Shown: positions 32,247 to 32,773 of the stretch, piece after piece | Numbering within the stretch: the first letter of the stretch is position 1 | Layout of the letters: every line of letters starts with the position of its first letter | NCBI GenBank assembly: GCA_014381505.1 | Contig: JACNLK010000031.1 | Location: 1-32,773 of the forward strand | DNA from: Candidatus Desulfatifera sulfidica | GTDB lineage: Bacteria; Desulfobacterota; Desulfobulbia; Desulfobulbales; Desulfocapsaceae | Direction of reading: 5' to 3' | Length of the DNA: 32,773 bases | Translations under genes and position numbers: made by a program | The notes under the pieces: model-generated | What the model was told of the DNA's origin: nothing | Database searches by the model: none | The model's input: the letters and a program-made list of their open reading frames with translations, nothing else

Positions 32247-32773
32247 TTATTCCAGAAGAAGAGCTGCACTGACCAGCTCTTTGACACGGGCCGCAATCTG
32301 TTCTACTCCCAGCTCTTCGGTGAGACCATCACGGCGATGACGAAGCTCGACAACTCCTTCTTTTGTCAATCTTTTGCCCACGGTAATACGAAATGGAATC
32401 CCAATCAGATCTGCATCCTTAAATTTAAACCCCGGACGTTCATCACGGTCATCCAGCAGAACATCAAGCCCTGCCACCCGTAACTCTTTGTAAAGAGCTT
32501 CGGCAGCATCTGTAATAACGGGATCCTTCAGGCTCAGATTAAGGATCACTGCCTGAAAGGGGGCCAGAGGAACCGGGAAAACAATACCATTTTCATCATG
32601 ATTCTGTTCAATGGCCGCAGCAACTATTCGACTCACCCCTATTCCATAACAGCCCATAACCATCGGTTTTTCAAGACCATCACTGTCCTGAAAATGTGCC
32701 TGCATGGCCTCGGAATAAACTGTGCCCAATTTAAAAATATGGCCAACCTCTATGCCCTCGGCCAAACCCAAAG
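32247..32773 (-). CDS. proS: Prolyl-tRNA synthetase, C-terminal part (runs off right edge)
   Basis: Only the last 175 or so residues are in the window; the frame is open at the right edge. The end of the class II catalytic domain is visible (VGHIFKLGTVYSEAM, MVMGCYGIGVSRIVAAAIEQ), followed by the HGTP anticodon-binding domain (FQAVILNLSL, LLDDRDERPGFKFKDADLIGIPFRITVGKR). These are bacterial ProRS landmarks. It is the upstream gene of a tightly spaced proS-rel-smr operon. Confidence 0.93.
   Translation of the reverse strand, partial: LGLAEGIEVGHIFKLGTVYSEAMQAHFQDSDGLEKPMVMGCYGIGVSRIVAAAIEQNHDENGIVFPVPLAPFQAVILNLSLKDPVITDAAEALYKELRVAGLDVLLDDRDERPGFKFKDADLIGIPFRITVGKRLTKEGVVELRHRRDGLTEELGVEQIAARVKELVSAALLLE

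Noticed and set aside
1-32773. CRISPR arrays, insertion sequences, prophage or integrative elements
   Set aside because: No regularly spaced repeats, transposase or integrase motifs were found; the single tRNA shows no duplicated 3' end beside it.

Overview
The window reads as a chromosomal segment of a Gram-negative anaerobe, most likely a sulfate- or sulfur-metabolising member of the Desulfobacterota (Desulfobulbales-like). The evidence is an LptD outer-membrane biogenesis gene, lipoprotein signals, a Tat-exported molybdopterin reductase of the respiratory arsenate reductase type with a four-cluster Fe-S partner, and abundant two-component signalling. No taxonomic marker such as rRNA is present, so the placement is an inference. 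About 90% is coding; I see no insertion sequence, prophage or CRISPR array.

Layout. (1) 6-2321: sucrose-phosphate synthase fused to a HAD phosphatase, cut near or at the left edge. (2) 5801-2365, minus strand: a umuD-umuC SOS mutagenesis operon whose last gene is a membrane diguanylate cyclase joined to umuC by a 4-nt ATGA overlap. (3) 6082-9139, plus strand: a PhnD-like binding lipoprotein, a NarX-type histidine kinase and a NarL-type regulator, packed with no gaps. (4) 9446-14548, plus strand: an ArrA-like catalytic subunit, an ArrB-like Fe-S subunit, a TorD-family chaperone and an unusual polyferredoxin. Regions 3 and 4 look like one unit: a periplasmic oxyanion sensor switching on a respiratory oxyanion (probably arsenate) reductase. 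(5) 14937-16010: an AI-2E family permease. (6) 19022-16138, minus strand: an SDR39U1/TIGR01777 epimerase, a Pyr_excise-DUF1722 fusion, a methyltransferase and a small basic lipoprotein; the first three resemble part of the photolyase-linked stress cluster. (7) 22893-19377, minus strand: a radical SAM protein, RNase E/G and a tRNA-Arg(ACG) that overlaps the end of the RNase gene, closed by a strong terminator. (8) 23113-29497, plus strand: an envelope block with lptD, a DHH phosphoesterase, MltB-like and MltA-like lytic transglycosylases and a methyltransferase. (9) 32773-29595, minus strand: proS (partial), a RelA/SpoT synthetase with a damaged hydrolase motif, and a zinc-ribbon Smr protein.

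The most interesting points are the sensor trio plus arr operon with a polyferredoxin where a membrane anchor would be expected, the coupling of an SOS polymerase to a c-di-GMP synthase, the physical overlap of an RNase E/G gene with a tRNA, the RelA homologue with a broken HD motif, and a structured non-coding stretch at 19148-19222.
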